Shown here: positions 52,458-62,780 of the stretch, in pieces
Position numbering within the stretch: the first letter of the stretch is position 1
Layout: each line of letters begins with the position of its first letter
NCBI RefSeq assembly: GCF_000420465.1
Contig: NZ_ATUZ01000020.1
Location: forward strand, 1 to 64,000
DNA: 64,000 bases
From: Desulfovibrio desulfuricans DSM 642
GTDB lineage: Bacteria > Desulfobacterota > Desulfovibrionia > Desulfovibrionales > Desulfovibrionaceae
Direction: 5' to 3'
The notes under the pieces: model-generated
Database searches by the model: none
Told to the model about the DNA's origin: nothing
Seen by the model: only the letters and a program-made list of their open reading frames with translations
Translations under genes and position numbers: made by a program

Positions 52458-53132
52458 TCAGTCCACACGCAACATGGCAACAAGGTCACGCAGTCTGTCC
52501 CTGATGCTCATAAAGGCTTTGACCACATCCGGGTCGAACTGGCTGCCCGTGCCTTTGATGATTTCACGGCAGGCCTCGTCAAAGCTCTTGGCCTGGCGGT
52601 ATGGGCGTGATTGCAGCATGGCAGAAAGACTATCCGCAACGGTGATGATGCGTGCGCCCAGGGGAATATGCCCGCCTTTAAGCCCCTGTGGGTAACCGTT
52701 GCCGTCAAAACGTTCGTGGTGGGCGCGTACCATATCCACAATGCCGCAATCCCGAAGGCAGGCTATGGGAGCAAGAATGTCGGCCCCCATGTCTGGATGC
52801 CTGCGGATTGCCAGCCATTCCTTGGGAGTAAGAGCGGATGTTTTGGCCAGTATCTCGTCAGGAACACCAATTTTGCCAAGATCATGCAGGTGACCAGCCA
52901 CATGGATTATGTCGGCAACCTGGTGCCCCAGACCCATTGCAAGGGCCAAAGACTGCGAGATGATGGCAACTTCTTCTGAATGGGCGAGAGTATAGGTATC
53001 CTTGGCGTCTATGGCCTTGCCGAGTGATTCCGCAAGCTGGTGGATGATTTCTGTCACAGCAGAGCTGCAAGGAACGAGTTTTTCGCGGCGGGTGGCGCTT
53101 CCGGCAAGATTAAGGCGAGAATGGCACAACAT
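52458..53132 (-). CDS. HD-GYP domain phosphodiesterase
   Basis: A 224-residue stand-alone HD-GYP protein, the class that hydrolyses c-di-GMP. The metal-binding HD (GHLHDLGKIGVPDEIL), the HPDMG motif and the GYP signature (HHERFDGNGYPQGL) are present. The late motif that usually reads D-x-x-D-A reads DSLSAM, so one acidic residue is a serine. No sensor domain is attached; about 25 residues precede the HD fold. AAGGAT lies five bases before the ATG. It may set c-di-GMP together with the two GGDEF proteins in this window. Confidence 0.88.
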   Translation of the reverse strand: MLCHSRLNLAGSATRREKLVPCSSAVTEIIHQLAESLGKAIDAKDTYTLAHSEEVAIISQSLALAMGLGHQVADIIHVAGHLHDLGKIGVPDEILAKTSALTPKEWLAIRRHPDMGADILAPIACLRDCGIVDMVRAHHERFDGNGYPQGLKGGHIPLGARIITVADSLSAMLQSRPYRQAKSFDEACREIIKGTGSQFDPDVVKAFMSIRDRLRDLVAMLRVD

Positions 53133-53388
53133 TACGTATCCTTATGGTCGGCGAAACGCGCCGCTCACGTTCAGACGTGCGGGCAGGATTGAAAACACTT
53201 TTCAGATGAGGTCACGAATTAGCAGGTTTGAAATTTAATTTCAATGTCAATTTAGCCACCTTCGTAAAAATTTGCAAGGTAGATAATACACATGATAATC
53301 AAAAAATAATATTCAATAACAGTATATTATCAACATATAGCAACTCATAATCTGCGAAGCAGTTTTTGTAACAACACCTGATAATCAC
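53133..53388. other. Intergenic region, AT-rich
   Basis: Between the HD-GYP start and the glpK terminator. It probably holds the HD-GYP promoter. No gene seen. Confidence 0.4.
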
Positions 53389-53423
53389 GCAAAACAGGGC
53401 CGCCCCAATGGAGCAGCCCTGTT
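53389..53423 (-). terminator. Terminator after glpK
   Basis: AACAGGGC at 53393 pairs with GCCCTGTT at 53416; TTTTGCG follows on the minus strand. It lies 40 bases after the glpK stop. Confidence 0.75.
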
Positions 53424-53462
53424 GTTTATGCATTATGCGCCCGGTTCTGGCCGGGGCCAAGT

Positions 53463-54959
53463 TTATTCTTCAATCCAGCTTCTGGCCCGCTCCACAGCGC
53501 GGTGCCACTGGTGCAGCAGTTCCTGCCGACGGTCTTCGGGCATGTTGGGCTCAAAGCGGCGGTCAAGTTTCCACTGGGCGCAGAGCTGCTCTTCGCTTTC
53601 CCAGAAGCCCACAGCCAGACCGGCAAGGTAGGCCGCGCCAAGGGCGGTTGTTTCCGTAACCATGGGGCGCTCAACAACCACGCCTGTGAGGTTGGCCTGG
53701 CACTGCATGAGCATGTTGTTGCGGCTTGCGCCGCCGTCCACGCGCAGGGTGGTCAGGGGAACGCCCGCGTCTTTCTGCATGGCCTCCATGATGTCGAGGG
53801 TCTGCAGGGCAATGGATTCAATCGCCGCCCTGGCAATGTGCCCACGGTTGGTGCCGCGCGTGATGCCAACCATGGTGCCTCGGGCGTACTGATCCCAGTA
53901 GGGAGCGCCCATGCCCACAAAAGCGGGCACAAGGTACACGCCGCCATTGTCCGGCACGGTGATGGCAAGGCTTTCCATTTCAGAAGAGTCACGAATAAAG
54001 CCAAGGCCGTCGCGCAGCCACTGCACCACTGCGCCGCCCACAAAAACACTGCCCTCAAGTGCGTAATAACGGCCCTTGGGCGTTTCCCACGCCACGGTGG
54101 TCAGCATGTTGTTCTTGCTTTCGCGGGCCTTGGTGCCTGTGTTGAGCAGCAGGAAGCAGCCCGTGCCATAGGTGTTTTTGGCCATGCCTTCGTTCATGCA
54201 GGCATTGCCGTAGGTAGCGGCCTGCTGGTCGCCAGCCACGCCCGCAATGGGCACAGCCTGACCGAAAAATTCAGGATGGGTCTGCGCCATGACGCTGGAG
54301 GAGGGGGCCACTTCGGGCAGCATGGCGCGCGGCACGCCGATGATTTCAAGCAGTTCATCATCCCACTGGCCAGTGTGAATGTTGAAGAGCAGGGTGCGGC
54401 TGGCGTTGGAAGGGTCGGTCACATGCGCGCCGCGCTTGCTGAAGTTCCAGATAAGCCATGTATCAATGGTGCCGAAAAGCAGTTCGCCCGCTTCGGCCTT
54501 GGCGCGAGCGCCGGGCACGTTGTCGAGTATCCAGCGCACCTTGGTGCCGGAAAAATAGGCATCGAGCACAAGGCCGGTTTTCTGACGAATAACGTCAGCC
54601 TTGCCCGCAGCGCGCAGCTGGTCGCAAAAACCAGCCGTACGGCGGTCTTGCCACACAATGGCATTGTATACGGGTGCGCCGGTGGCCTTGTCCCACACAA
54701 CAGTGGTTTCGCGCTGGTTGGTGATGCCCACTGCGGCCAGTTCGTTGCTCTGCACGTTGGCGTGTTTCAGGCATTCCTTGGCAACATGCGACTGCGTGTC
54801 AAAGATTTCATTGGGGTTATGTTCAACCCAGCCGGGCTGGGGGAATATCTGGGTAAATTCCCGCTGGGCAACCTGTACTATGTTGGCATCGCGGTCAAAA
54901 AGAATGGCGCGCGAGCTGGTAGTGCCCTGATCAAGCGACAGAATGTATTTATGAGCCAT
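53463..54959 (-). CDS. glpK: Glycerol kinase
   Basis: A 498-residue FGGY-family kinase that phosphorylates glycerol to sn-glycerol-3-phosphate. The N-terminal phosphate loop [16 protein letters not shown], the glycerol-binding RRE ([11 protein letters not shown]), the [10 protein letters not shown] segment and the adenosine-binding VDGGASRNN are all present at full length. GGAGGATTAT precedes the ATG at 54959. It follows glpF by 94 bases and is likely co-transcribed. It links to the ugp transporter and GpdQ-like enzyme in the shared glycerol-3-phosphate pool. Confidence 0.96.
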   Translation of the reverse strand: MAHKYILSLDQGTTSSRAILFDRDANIVQVAQREFTQIFPQPGWVEHNPNEIFDTQSHVAKECLKHANVQSNELAAVGITNQRETTVVWDKATGAPVYNAIVWQDRRTAGFCDQLRAAGKADVIRQKTGLVLDAYFSGTKVRWILDNVPGARAKAEAGELLFGTIDTWLIWNFSKRGAHVTDPSNASRTLLFNIHTGQWDDELLEIIGVPRAMLPEVAPSSSVMAQTHPEFFGQAVPIAGVAGDQQAATYGNACMNEGMAKNTYGTGCFLLLNTGTKARESKNNMLTTVAWETPKGRYYALEGSVFVGGAVVQWLRDGLGFIRDSSEMESLAITVPDNGGVYLVPAFVGMGAPYWDQYARGTMVGITRGTNRGHIARAAIESIALQTLDIMEAMQKDAGVPLTTLRVDGGASRNNMLMQCQANLTGVVVERPMVTETTALGAAYLAGLAVGFWESEEQLCAQWKLDRRFEPNMPEDRRQELLHQWHRAVERARSWIEE

Positions 54960-55053
54960 ATAATCCTCCGAAAGCATGGTTGTTGTTTGTTGCCGCAACG
55001 CGCAGGAGTACCGGAACCTGTGCGCTGAGGCAGCACGGAGTTGCTCAGAAAGT

Positions 55054-55779
55054 CTAAATCAGGCCTACGGCCTTGCCCACAACGTAGGCAAGCACAGCGC
55101 CGACCATGGGAGCGCACACCGGAATCCAGGCATAGGCCCAATCAGAAGAACCCTTGCCGGCAATGGGCAGCACCGCATGCGCAATGCGGGGGCCAAGGTC
55201 ACGGGCGGGGTTGATGGCGTAACCGGTGGGGCCGCCAAGGCTGAGACCCAAGGCCCACACGAGGATGCCCACCATGTAGGGGCCGTAACCGGAAGGCAGG
55301 GTGCCGTTGTTGGTGTGAAAAATGGCAAAGATGCCAAAAAGTAGCATGAACGTGCCGATAACTTCGCACAGGAAGTTCTGACCGTAGCTGCGGATGGCAG
55401 GGGCGGTGCTGAAAACAGCCAGCTTGAGGCCGGGATCTTCAGTCGGTGCCCAGTGGGGCAGGTAGGCAAGCCAGACAATGGCAGCGCCGGTGAAACCGCC
55501 AGCGATTTGCGCCAGCATGGTTACGAAAGCCTGGCTCGCGCCGTAAACGCCAAGCATGGTCTTGGCCAGGGTTACAGCCGGGTTAAGGTCAGCCTGGGGC
55601 GCGCCAAGCGCCACCGATGTAAACACCCCGAGCATGACGCCAAAAGCCCAGCCCGCCGTGATAACAATCCAGCCGCCGCCGTTGCCCTTGGAGTCTTTAA
55701 GCAAAACGCAGGCAACAACGCCAGCACCAAAGGTAATCAGCATCATCGTTCCAAAAAATTCACCAAGAAGGTTGGTCAT
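55054..55779 (-). CDS. glpF: Glycerol uptake facilitator
   Basis: A 241-residue aquaglyceroporin with six membrane segments and two half helices. The pore motifs are NPAVTL (about residue 68) and NPARDLGPR (about 200); the Asp after the second motif is the glycerol-channel mark. AGGATC precedes the ATG at 55779. It is the first gene of a glpF-glpK unit and imports glycerol by facilitated diffusion for the kinase. Confidence 0.94.
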   Translation of the reverse strand: MTNLLGEFFGTMMLITFGAGVVACVLLKDSKGNGGGWIVITAGWAFGVMLGVFTSVALGAPQADLNPAVTLAKTMLGVYGASQAFVTMLAQIAGGFTGAAIVWLAYLPHWAPTEDPGLKLAVFSTAPAIRSYGQNFLCEVIGTFMLLFGIFAIFHTNNGTLPSGYGPYMVGILVWALGLSLGGPTGYAINPARDLGPRIAHAVLPIAGKGSSDWAYAWIPVCAPMVGAVLAYVVGKAVGLI

Positions 55780-56138
55780 GGGCAGATCCTTCACAAGTAG
55801 TTGATATGGTAGCAAGTCCTGAGGCTTGCCATTTCCTGTTCCAATAGCTTGCTGGTAAAAATGGGGGGACTGCTTGGCGCAATGTTCCTTTCTGCTTGGA
55901 TGCCGAAGGCTCTTTGATATTTGAGTGTCGTTTTACAAAACGTGCGTGTCTGATGCAGATTGAGCCGAAGCATCACAATTGGTTATATGTTTGTAAGGAA
56001 TACTAATCCTATATTTGATATATTATGGGATGAAAAAAAAGATTGCAAGTACATTGCAATCGTTACAACCAGTAAGAATTATTATTCTTAGGCGTAAGTT
56101 CATTCGGGTTGTTTTTAGCATAAAATTGTCAGCAAACT
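55780..56138. other. Intergenic region upstream of glpF
   Basis: This AT-rich region should hold the glpFK promoter. No gene is supported. The one striking element is the GATTGCAA-N5-TTGCAATC dyad listed separately. Confidence 0.45.
56041..56061. promoter_or_regulatory. Perfect dyad GATTGCAA-GTACA-TTGCAATC
   Basis: An 8-5-8 inverted repeat 262 bases upstream of glpF and 78 bases beyond the terminator of the minus-strand chemoreceptor. There is no T tract, so an operator is more likely than a terminator. Confidence 0.45.
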
Positions 56139-56161
56139 AAAAAGGCCGCCCGAAGGCGGCC
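56139..56161 (-). terminator. Terminator after the 4HB chemoreceptor gene
   Basis: GGCCGCC-CGAA-GGCGGCC stem; on the minus strand five T follow. It lies 25 bases after the stop. Confidence 0.9.
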
Positions 56162-56186
56162 AGATACAATAGGAATGAAAGGCGCA

Positions 56187-57944
56187 TCAGCCGTGAGTTT
56201 TCATGTCGCGTATAAGGCCTTGCAGTGCAGCCGTCTGCTGGGAGAGGGCACCCACTGCCTTGCTTGCGTGATCCATCGCCTGCGCTGTTTCGGCAGAAAT
56301 GGTTGCGACTTGCTCGACCGATCTGTTGATTTCTTCGCTGGTTGCCGACTGCTGCTCACTTGCAGCGGCAATTGCCTGAATTTGATCGTTAACATGCTCC
56401 ACATACTCAAGTATTTGCCGCAATGCATCGCCAGAACGGGCAGAGAGCGTGGTTGCTTCTTCAATGGCTGCGCCCACGTCTTCCACATTATCAATATTTT
56501 TTCTCGTGCCCTGCTGAATGCCGCTGATGGCGTCCCCAACTTCACGGGTGGCTGTCATGGTCTTTTCTGCAAGTTTGCGCACTTCATCAGCCACCACGGC
56601 AAAGCCCCGGCCTGCATCGCCAGCACGGGCAGCCTCAATGGCGGCGTTGAGCGCAAGCAGGTTTGTCTGGTCGGCAATATCCGCAATGACGTTCATGATC
56701 TGGCCAATGGCTTCGGCCTGTTTGCCCAAGGCCCCCATATCCTGCTTGATTGCCAATGATTTTGCATGAATGGACTTAATGTTCTCAACCGCAGTGCTCA
56801 CAATCTGTACGCCTTCAATGGTCTGTTTTTGAGCGTTGCCAGAAACCCCTGCTGCGAGTTGGGCATTTTTGGCAACCTCAAGCACTGTCGCATTCATTTC
56901 TTCCATTGCGGTGGCAGTTTCGTGTACGCGGTTTGACTGTTCATCCGCTCCACGGCTGGATTGGGTTATCTGCGTAGAAAGCTGCTCCGCAGCGCCAGAG
57001 ATTACTTCAACCACTTCTTCAAGTTGCTGGGCTGCCTGCAACATGCCTTCCGCCCTGGCCCTTTCAGCCATCAGCTTTGATTGCTGGGCTTCGGCAGTTG
57101 CCTTGCGGGCGGTTTCGGCTTGCAGTTCTGCCTCAGCCTGCCGCGTTGAGGCCTGGGTGAAACTTTCGCTGAGTTTGTCGCGCATTTCACGCATGGCGGC
57201 AAACAGGCCGCAGTTTTTACGGCTGCCGTGCAGGTTCATATCCACTTCAAGGTCGCCGTGGGCAATTTTGCGCGCCACTTCTGCAACATCGGCAGGTTCC
57301 GCTCCAAGCTGCGCCATGAATGACCGGATTGTAAAAAATGCCCCAAGTGAGCCAGTAATAATTGAAATTCCGGTCAGAACCCATTGCAGGATCAGGCTTG
57401 TGGCAAGCTCGTCCTTTAACGTGCTCAGGTTGTGGCTTGCCATGCCGGTCTGTTCTTCAATAAATGGTTCCAGAGCCGTTGTGAGGGCTTCTGTGGCATT
57501 GTCGAAATCTTCCATGAGTTCGTTGCCGGCCTCTATGCCCTGGTTGATGTAAGCATCGGCCATCTTGCGGCCCAGCGCGTACATGGCGTCAAATGACTTG
57601 ACCAGTGCGGCAAGCCTTTCCTGTGATTTTTTGTTGTTCTCAAGAGCGAACTTGTTTTGGAATTTCTCTGCATGCTCATGAAAGGTATCTGCGGATTCCT
57701 GCGCCTCCTTGTACCCATCAGGGCTGTGCGTTGCGGAAACGTCAGACAGGAATTGCTGCACCTGCACGGTTTGCAGCTTCATATCCGCAGCCAGCATGGC
57801 CAGCGGCATGCTTTCATTGGCTGTTGTGTCGGCAAGGCGGTCGGCCTGGCTCAGGTTATGGCGCATAATCAAGGCGCTGAGCAGCATCAGAAAAAAAATG
57901 GAACCAAAGCCCAGCCAAAGCCGGGTTGCTACTTTTAACTGCAT
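56187..57944 (-). CDS. Methyl-accepting chemotaxis protein with four-helix-bundle sensor
   Basis: A 585-residue chemoreceptor. The start at 57944 follows GGGAGGCGCACC. A membrane segment (residues 9-30) precedes a mostly helical periplasmic domain (about 32-185) of the 4HB_MCP type, then a second membrane segment, HAMP (residues about 210-265) and a signalling domain with the hairpin tip [20 protein letters not shown] helical Ala/Glu-rich stretch after HAMP is shared with the two other receptors here. It lies just downstream of a frameshifted receptor gene of the same layout, with which it is probably paralogous. The ligand is unknown. Confidence 0.92.
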   Translation of the reverse strand: MQLKVATRLWLGFGSIFFLMLLSALIMRHNLSQADRLADTTANESMPLAMLAADMKLQTVQVQQFLSDVSATHSPDGYKEAQESADTFHEHAEKFQNKFALENNKKSQERLAALVKSFDAMYALGRKMADAYINQGIEAGNELMEDFDNATEALTTALEPFIEEQTGMASHNLSTLKDELATSLILQWVLTGISIITGSLGAFFTIRSFMAQLGAEPADVAEVARKIAHGDLEVDMNLHGSRKNCGLFAAMREMRDKLSESFTQASTRQAEAELQAETARKATAEAQQSKLMAERARAEGMLQAAQQLEEVVEVISGAAEQLSTQITQSSRGADEQSNRVHETATAMEEMNATVLEVAKNAQLAAGVSGNAQKQTIEGVQIVSTAVENIKSIHAKSLAIKQDMGALGKQAEAIGQIMNVIADIADQTNLLALNAAIEAARAGDAGRGFAVVADEVRKLAEKTMTATREVGDAISGIQQGTRKNIDNVEDVGAAIEEATTLSARSGDALRQILEYVEHVNDQIQAIAAASEQQSATSEEINRSVEQVATISAETAQAMDHASKAVGALSQQTAALQGLIRDMKTHG

Positions 57945-58251
57945 GGTGCGCCTCCCCAAAAGCATGAGGTTGAATGGCCCGCAGCAAGTGCGGACAAAAC
58001 TATTACACAATTATAAACAAATGAAATTGGCATGTTAAAGGTGGTAATAATTCTCGCAGCTGCCATGAACCACGGAGTATGCGATGCCCTGCAAAGCGGC
58101 CTGGAATGCAGATGAGGGCATTCCAAGCATTTTGGTTATAAACAGCCTAATGCGCCTTGCGGACTGTGTCCATACACTGCGGCGTAAAAATATTACTTGT
58201 CGATTTCAGAAGCTGCGGGGTGCGCGTGCGCAAAAATTGCTGCACCAACGC
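57945..58251. other. Intergenic region between the two chemoreceptor genes
   Basis: No gene is supported. It should carry the promoter of the downstream chemoreceptor, but I cannot place a convincing sigma-28 or sigma-70 site. Confidence 0.4.
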
Positions 58252-58281
58252 AAAAAGGCCGCCCGGTGATGGACGGCCTTT
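58252..58281 (-). terminator. Terminator after the frameshifted chemoreceptor
   Basis: AAAGGCCG at 58254 pairs with CGGCCTTT at 58274, with T residues following on the minus strand. Confidence 0.8.
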
Positions 58282-58308
58282 CGCAAAGAAAGATTGCACT
58301 CAGGTGCT

Positions 58309-60071
58309 TCAGCCCTGATTTTTCATGTCGCGGATAAGCCCTTGCAGCACCTGCGCCTGCTGCGCAAGGCCATCAACGGCATGCGCGGCATTTTCCATTG
58401 TCTGAGCCGTTTCGGCAGAAATGGTTGCAACCTGCTCAACGGATTTGTTGATCTCCTCACTGGCGGCAGATTGTTGCTCGCTTGCAGTGGCAATGGCCTG
58501 AACCTGATCATTCACCAGATGAACAAGCTCAAGAATCTGCTTAAGCGAATCGCCGGAGCGAATGGAAAGTTTGGTCGCCTCTTCAATGGCGCTGGCGCTC
58601 TGTTCCACATTCACAATATTTTTTCGTGTCCCGGCCTGAATATCGCCAATGGCCCGACCCACCTCCTGAGTGGCAGACATGGTTTTTTCCGCCAGTTTGC
58701 GCACCTCATCAGCAACAACGGCAAAGCCGCGCCCGGCATCGCCCGCCCGGGCAGCTTCTATGGCGGCGTTAAGCGCAAGCAGGTTGGTCTGGTCTGCAAT
58801 GTCGGCAATAACACTCATAACTTGCCCGATGCTTTCGGCCTGTTTGCCCAGCACGTCCATATCCTGCCGGATGGCAAGGGATTGCGTGTGCACCGACTCA
58901 ATGCCCTTGACCGCATCGTTGACAATCTGCGCGCCTTCCAGCGCCTGTTGCCGGGTCTGGTCTGCAATGCCGGCGGCCTGCTGCGCGTTTTGGGCAACTT
59001 CGCGCACGGTGGCATTCATTTGCTCCATGGCCGTGGCTGTTTCGCGCACGCGGCCTGACTGATCGTCAGCTCCGCTGCGGGATTGGTCTATCTTGACCGC
59101 AAGATCCTGCGAAGCGCTGGAGACAATTTCAACCACATGTTCCAGTTGGCTGGCTGCGTGGAGCATCCCTTCGCTTTTGGCGCTCTCTGCAAGAGATTGC
59201 GCTTTTTGTGCTTCCGCGAGGGCTTTTCTGGCTTCTTCGCGGTCATGCTCCGCTTCGGCCTGTGCGGTGGAAGAAGCCTTGCGGTAGTTTGCCAGATTGT
59301 CTGCCGTGCTGTTCAGCGCCAGAGCCAGAGTGCTCAGGCTGGCAAAACTTCCGGCAGCGAGGCGTTCATCTGACTGCTGGGCACCAAGGGTAGAGGCAAA
59401 AGACACACACTGGCGCATGGCGCGCAGATCCCTGTTGGTCAGGAAATATCCTGCACAATACACCAGGCAAATGGCAAAAATAAATTCAATCCACATCAGG
59501 ATGCGCCGCGATGCGATGTCATCATTCATTTCGGCCATGGCTGTTTCAGCAAGGGCGGTAATATTTGCGTCAAATTTTCAAAATGTTCGCGAAATGCCAC
59601 GGCATAGGGAGTGGCTTCCTTTTCATAGGTCTTGTAGGTGAGGTAGCGCTGGTCTGCGGGGATATCCTTTAAGGGAGCAACAAGGCTCTGCCCGTTGTTC
59701 ATGAATGCAATGGCCGCCTCATGGGCTTTATCCGTCAAAGCTTTGGAGTCTGCGGGCAGCTTGAGGGAGGAGAGCGTGGCAAAGTGCTTTTTAACGGCGG
59801 CAATGGCTGTGTCTATTTGCTTGAGGTCTTTGTCAATATTGCTGCCAAGCATGATATTTCTGGTTAAACGGCTAAAATAATTTATATTTTTTGTTACTTC
59901 CAGGGCAATAATTCTGCCTGCGATGGCGGTATCGCGGGTGTGGGCGTATTTGATCTCAATATTGTTAATTGCCTGCAACGAAAAACAAAATAGCCCGGCC
60001 ATGGCAATGGCCCCAACAGATATAGTGAGGATAAATTTTCCGCGTAACGTATGCAGTATCTGGCTGATCAA
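58309..60071 (-). pseudogene. Methyl-accepting chemotaxis protein split by a one-base frameshift
   Basis: Two overlapping frames together make one 4HB-type chemoreceptor. The first (start TTG at 60071 after GGAGGA) gives the first membrane segment and periplasmic helices (about 180 residues) and ends [12 protein letters not shown]. The second (58309-59538) begins [12 protein letters not shown] just before the second membrane segment and continues to a complete signalling domain. Adding one T to the run AATTTGAC at 59572-59574 joins them as [20 protein letters not shown]. The result would have about 587 residues, like the neighbour. It is a strain mutation or a sequencing error. The 409-residue second part could still be translated, giving a receptor lacking its sensor. 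Confidence 0.85.
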
Positions 60072-60867
60072 AACAGTTCCTCCGTTGGCAATAGTAATAA
60101 CAAATATGGGCGATTTACAGCGCAATATTGCTAACAAGTCGCATCGGCAGAAACTGTTTTCTGTTTATCAAGCCGCGTCATGCGTTGGTATCAATAGTAG
60201 TGATGCTGCAAGTTTATTTACGGAATTTATGTTATAATGTTTATGTTTCATAAATATAAATATTTTTTTCACATGCTGGTGTTCGTGCGAAATAACAGAT
60301 GCCTAAAAATATAACATTCGATAATATTTGCTTTATAAATAGTGTCATGATTAGTTGTAGTGATGTTGATGTTGTTTTTTGGACAGGGCTGTGTGCTATT
60401 ATTACAATTGAGCTATCGAATTTGTGAACTGATTACTGCTGTACTGGTAGTGTATATATGTCTTGATGCGCTAAAAATTGCTCATAAAATTGGGGTTCAT
60501 ATTTTTATAGTGTTTTGAGGAGCAGATGCCGCTCAATAATCTTTTTGAACTCACTATTTTTTTGAAATGTATGATCCGGCATAAACATGAAAAAATTTTA
60601 TCGATAAGTGAAGACCCTTGGGACGGTCTCAAGTAATTGCCATGTATCATGTTTCAAGACATTTTTTATAGTTCTTTTTCAGCATAAATATAATGAGTTA
60701 TCACACTGTTTGTATCCTGAAAAATTATCTCCATTTCCTTGTTATTGATCGTATGCACAGGATATATGGTTTGTTACCAATATTTTGACAGGAAACAAAA
60801 AAGTACTGGAACAGATATTGCTAATGATTTCAGGCAGGCAAAAAAGTAAAATCTGGAAGTAAATGAG
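60072..60867. other. Long AT-rich intergenic region
   Basis: Nearly 800 bases between the divergent chemoreceptor pseudogene and the Cache-GGDEF gene, strongly AT-rich from 60230 on. No frame has a ribosome site and coding character. It must hold both promoters; I cannot place them. A short palindrome GCAATATTGC lies at 60122. Confidence 0.45.
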
Positions 60868-62493
60868 ATGGTCATGAACAGACATAGGCTTATGAGCATT
60901 TTTCGATTTGATACGATCAGGGGGCGTATTCGCGCCTATACTATTGCCATTGTCTGTATTCCAATTACCATTGCGGCGCTTTTTTTTATTTTCTTTCAGC
61001 AAGAACGACTTATTGAAAATGAAAAAAAACAGCTTGCTGAAATTTTAGGTCAAAATAAAAATACAATTAAAGCCTATGTAGATGTGTGCTTTCAGGATGT
61101 TTTATTTTTGACAAAGGTTATTAAAGCACACAGATCAGATATGGAGAGTGCTGCAAAAGAATTTAGCGATTACGATGAAAGTCACACAGGCATTTCAGCA
61201 GCTGTATTTGTCAATGCACAGGGCATTTCTGAAATTGATTCTATGGGCAAACCTGGTTTGTACGGCGGTGACAGGTATTATTTTAAACAGGCAATGATGG
61301 GCCAGAGTGCGATTACTACAGGAATAAAAGGGCGGGTTTCCGGCAAGCCCGTGTGCATGTTTTCAATGCCAGTGACTAATCCGGCTGGGGAATTTGACGG
61401 AGTCGTATTTTTGTCCATTCTCGTGGGCGAGCTGGACGCATGGCTGCACGGATCTTTTGTGCCGGACAAGCAGGGGCTGATACTGTGCGATGCGCAAGGA
61501 AACATACTTGCACCCCACAGGGCAGTTGCAAGCAATGCAGATGATGCTGCAAAGCAAATTCCCTTGCAGCTTATGCAGCTTGGCGAAACTGGTCAGATAT
61601 TCGTGAACGATCAGGGCGTGCGCATGCTCGGCGCTTCAGTTGCTGTTGGGCATGGTGGTTGGCGGCTGGTGTACTTTCGGTCAATAGACGAGATTCTGGC
61701 AGGATACCGCTGGCTTACTATTTTTGTCGGCCTTGGATCGCTCTGCGCAATATTGTTTATGATGCCGCTGATGCTGCGCTTTTGCCGCAGTATTGAAGCT
61801 CCGCTTGAGGAGCTTACGGCCTATGCGCTCGAGCTGCGTAAAAACAATTACGAGGCAACAGGGCAATTGTGTGACCAGAAAAATATGCCCAGCGAACTCA
61901 GAATTCTGTTTGATGCGTTTACCGTAATGAGCTTCAGGGTCGCCAGGCAGATCAAAAAGGCCGAGGCCGTAAGCCTGAAAGACGCGCTCACAGGCCTGCA
62001 TAACCGTCGTTTTTTGCAGGTTATGGGTACGGAATTTCTTAAAAAAACGCATTCGTCAGGCCAGCAGTGCGCTTGTCTGATGCTTGATATCGACCACTTT
62101 AAAAGTATCAACGACACCTTTGGGCACAATGTCGGCGATATGGTTTTGCAGCACACCGCGCGGATAATCAATGTCAGCGTACGCAGTGCAGACCTCCTTG
62201 TGCGCTATGGAGGCGAGGAGTTTGTGGTTCTTGTTGCCTGTACGGATGCCCGGCAAGGTGAAGAGCTTGCCCACCGCATACGGCATGCAGTTGCAGCACA
62301 CCCCTTGCTGCATGACGGCAACGAGCTTTCGGTAACAATAAGCATTGGGGTGGCTGTATGCGCAGATATGGCGGACATGGTGGAATCGCCCGAATCCGCA
62401 GAGGCGGCGCTGGGAGTCATGCTGATCCGCGCAGATAAAGCCCTGTATGCCGCCAAGGAAGCTGGGCGTGATGCCGTGGTGGTTGCAGCCTGA
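60868..62493 (+). CDS. Cache-domain GGDEF diguanylate cyclase
   Basis: A 541-residue membrane-bound c-di-GMP synthase. A membrane segment (about residues 24-45) is followed by a double-Cache periplasmic sensor (50-280; YYFKQAMMGQSAITTG is typical), a second membrane segment (about 285-305) and a GGDEF domain (375-541). The active site is GGEEF and an inhibitory-site RSAD lies five residues before it, so it should be active and feedback controlled. The ribosome site is weak (GGAAG before the first ATG; start not certain). The upstream half has lower GC than the cyclase domain. Confidence 0.88.
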   Translation: MVMNRHRLMSIFRFDTIRGRIRAYTIAIVCIPITIAALFFIFFQQERLIENEKKQLAEILGQNKNTIKAYVDVCFQDVLFLTKVIKAHRSDMESAAKEFSDYDESHTGISAAVFVNAQGISEIDSMGKPGLYGGDRYYFKQAMMGQSAITTGIKGRVSGKPVCMFSMPVTNPAGEFDGVVFLSILVGELDAWLHGSFVPDKQGLILCDAQGNILAPHRAVASNADDAAKQIPLQLMQLGETGQIFVNDQGVRMLGASVAVGHGGWRLVYFRSIDEILAGYRWLTIFVGLGSLCAILFMMPLMLRFCRSIEAPLEELTAYALELRKNNYEATGQLCDQKNMPSELRILFDAFTVMSFRVARQIKKAEAVSLKDALTGLHNRRFLQVMGTEFLKKTHSSGQQCACLMLDIDHFKSINDTFGHNVGDMVLQHTARIINVSVRSADLLVRYGGEEFVVLVACTDARQGEELAHRIRHAVAAHPLLHDGNELSVTISIGVAVCADMADMVESPESAEAALGVMLIRADKALYAAKEAGRDAVVVAA

Positions 62494-62780
62494 GGCGGCG
62501 AGCGCATCAGGCCATGTTACACATAAATCAGAAACAGCCCGCAAAAGCGGTTATCCGTTAGCCTTGAGCGATAGATGGTGGCAGGGAGCCTTTGTGCAGA
62601 ATTGTGCGCAAGGCCTGCTACCTTTCTTTTCTTTGTGCCGTACGCGCCAGATGGCTGGCAATTTTTGCCGCTGATTTTCTGAATAAGTTTGTTGAGGGCT
62701 TCAACATGGCATGCAAGCCTTCCCAATGCCATTACAGGCCGTTCCACTCAGCCTGCGCTGTTTCATTGGTACACCAGGCA

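Noticed and set aside
53502..55028. Long open frame antisense to glpK (508 codons)
   Set aside because: It lies opposite a full-length glycerol kinase with all motifs; the frame is open because of GC-rich codon bias and has no ribosome site or family match.
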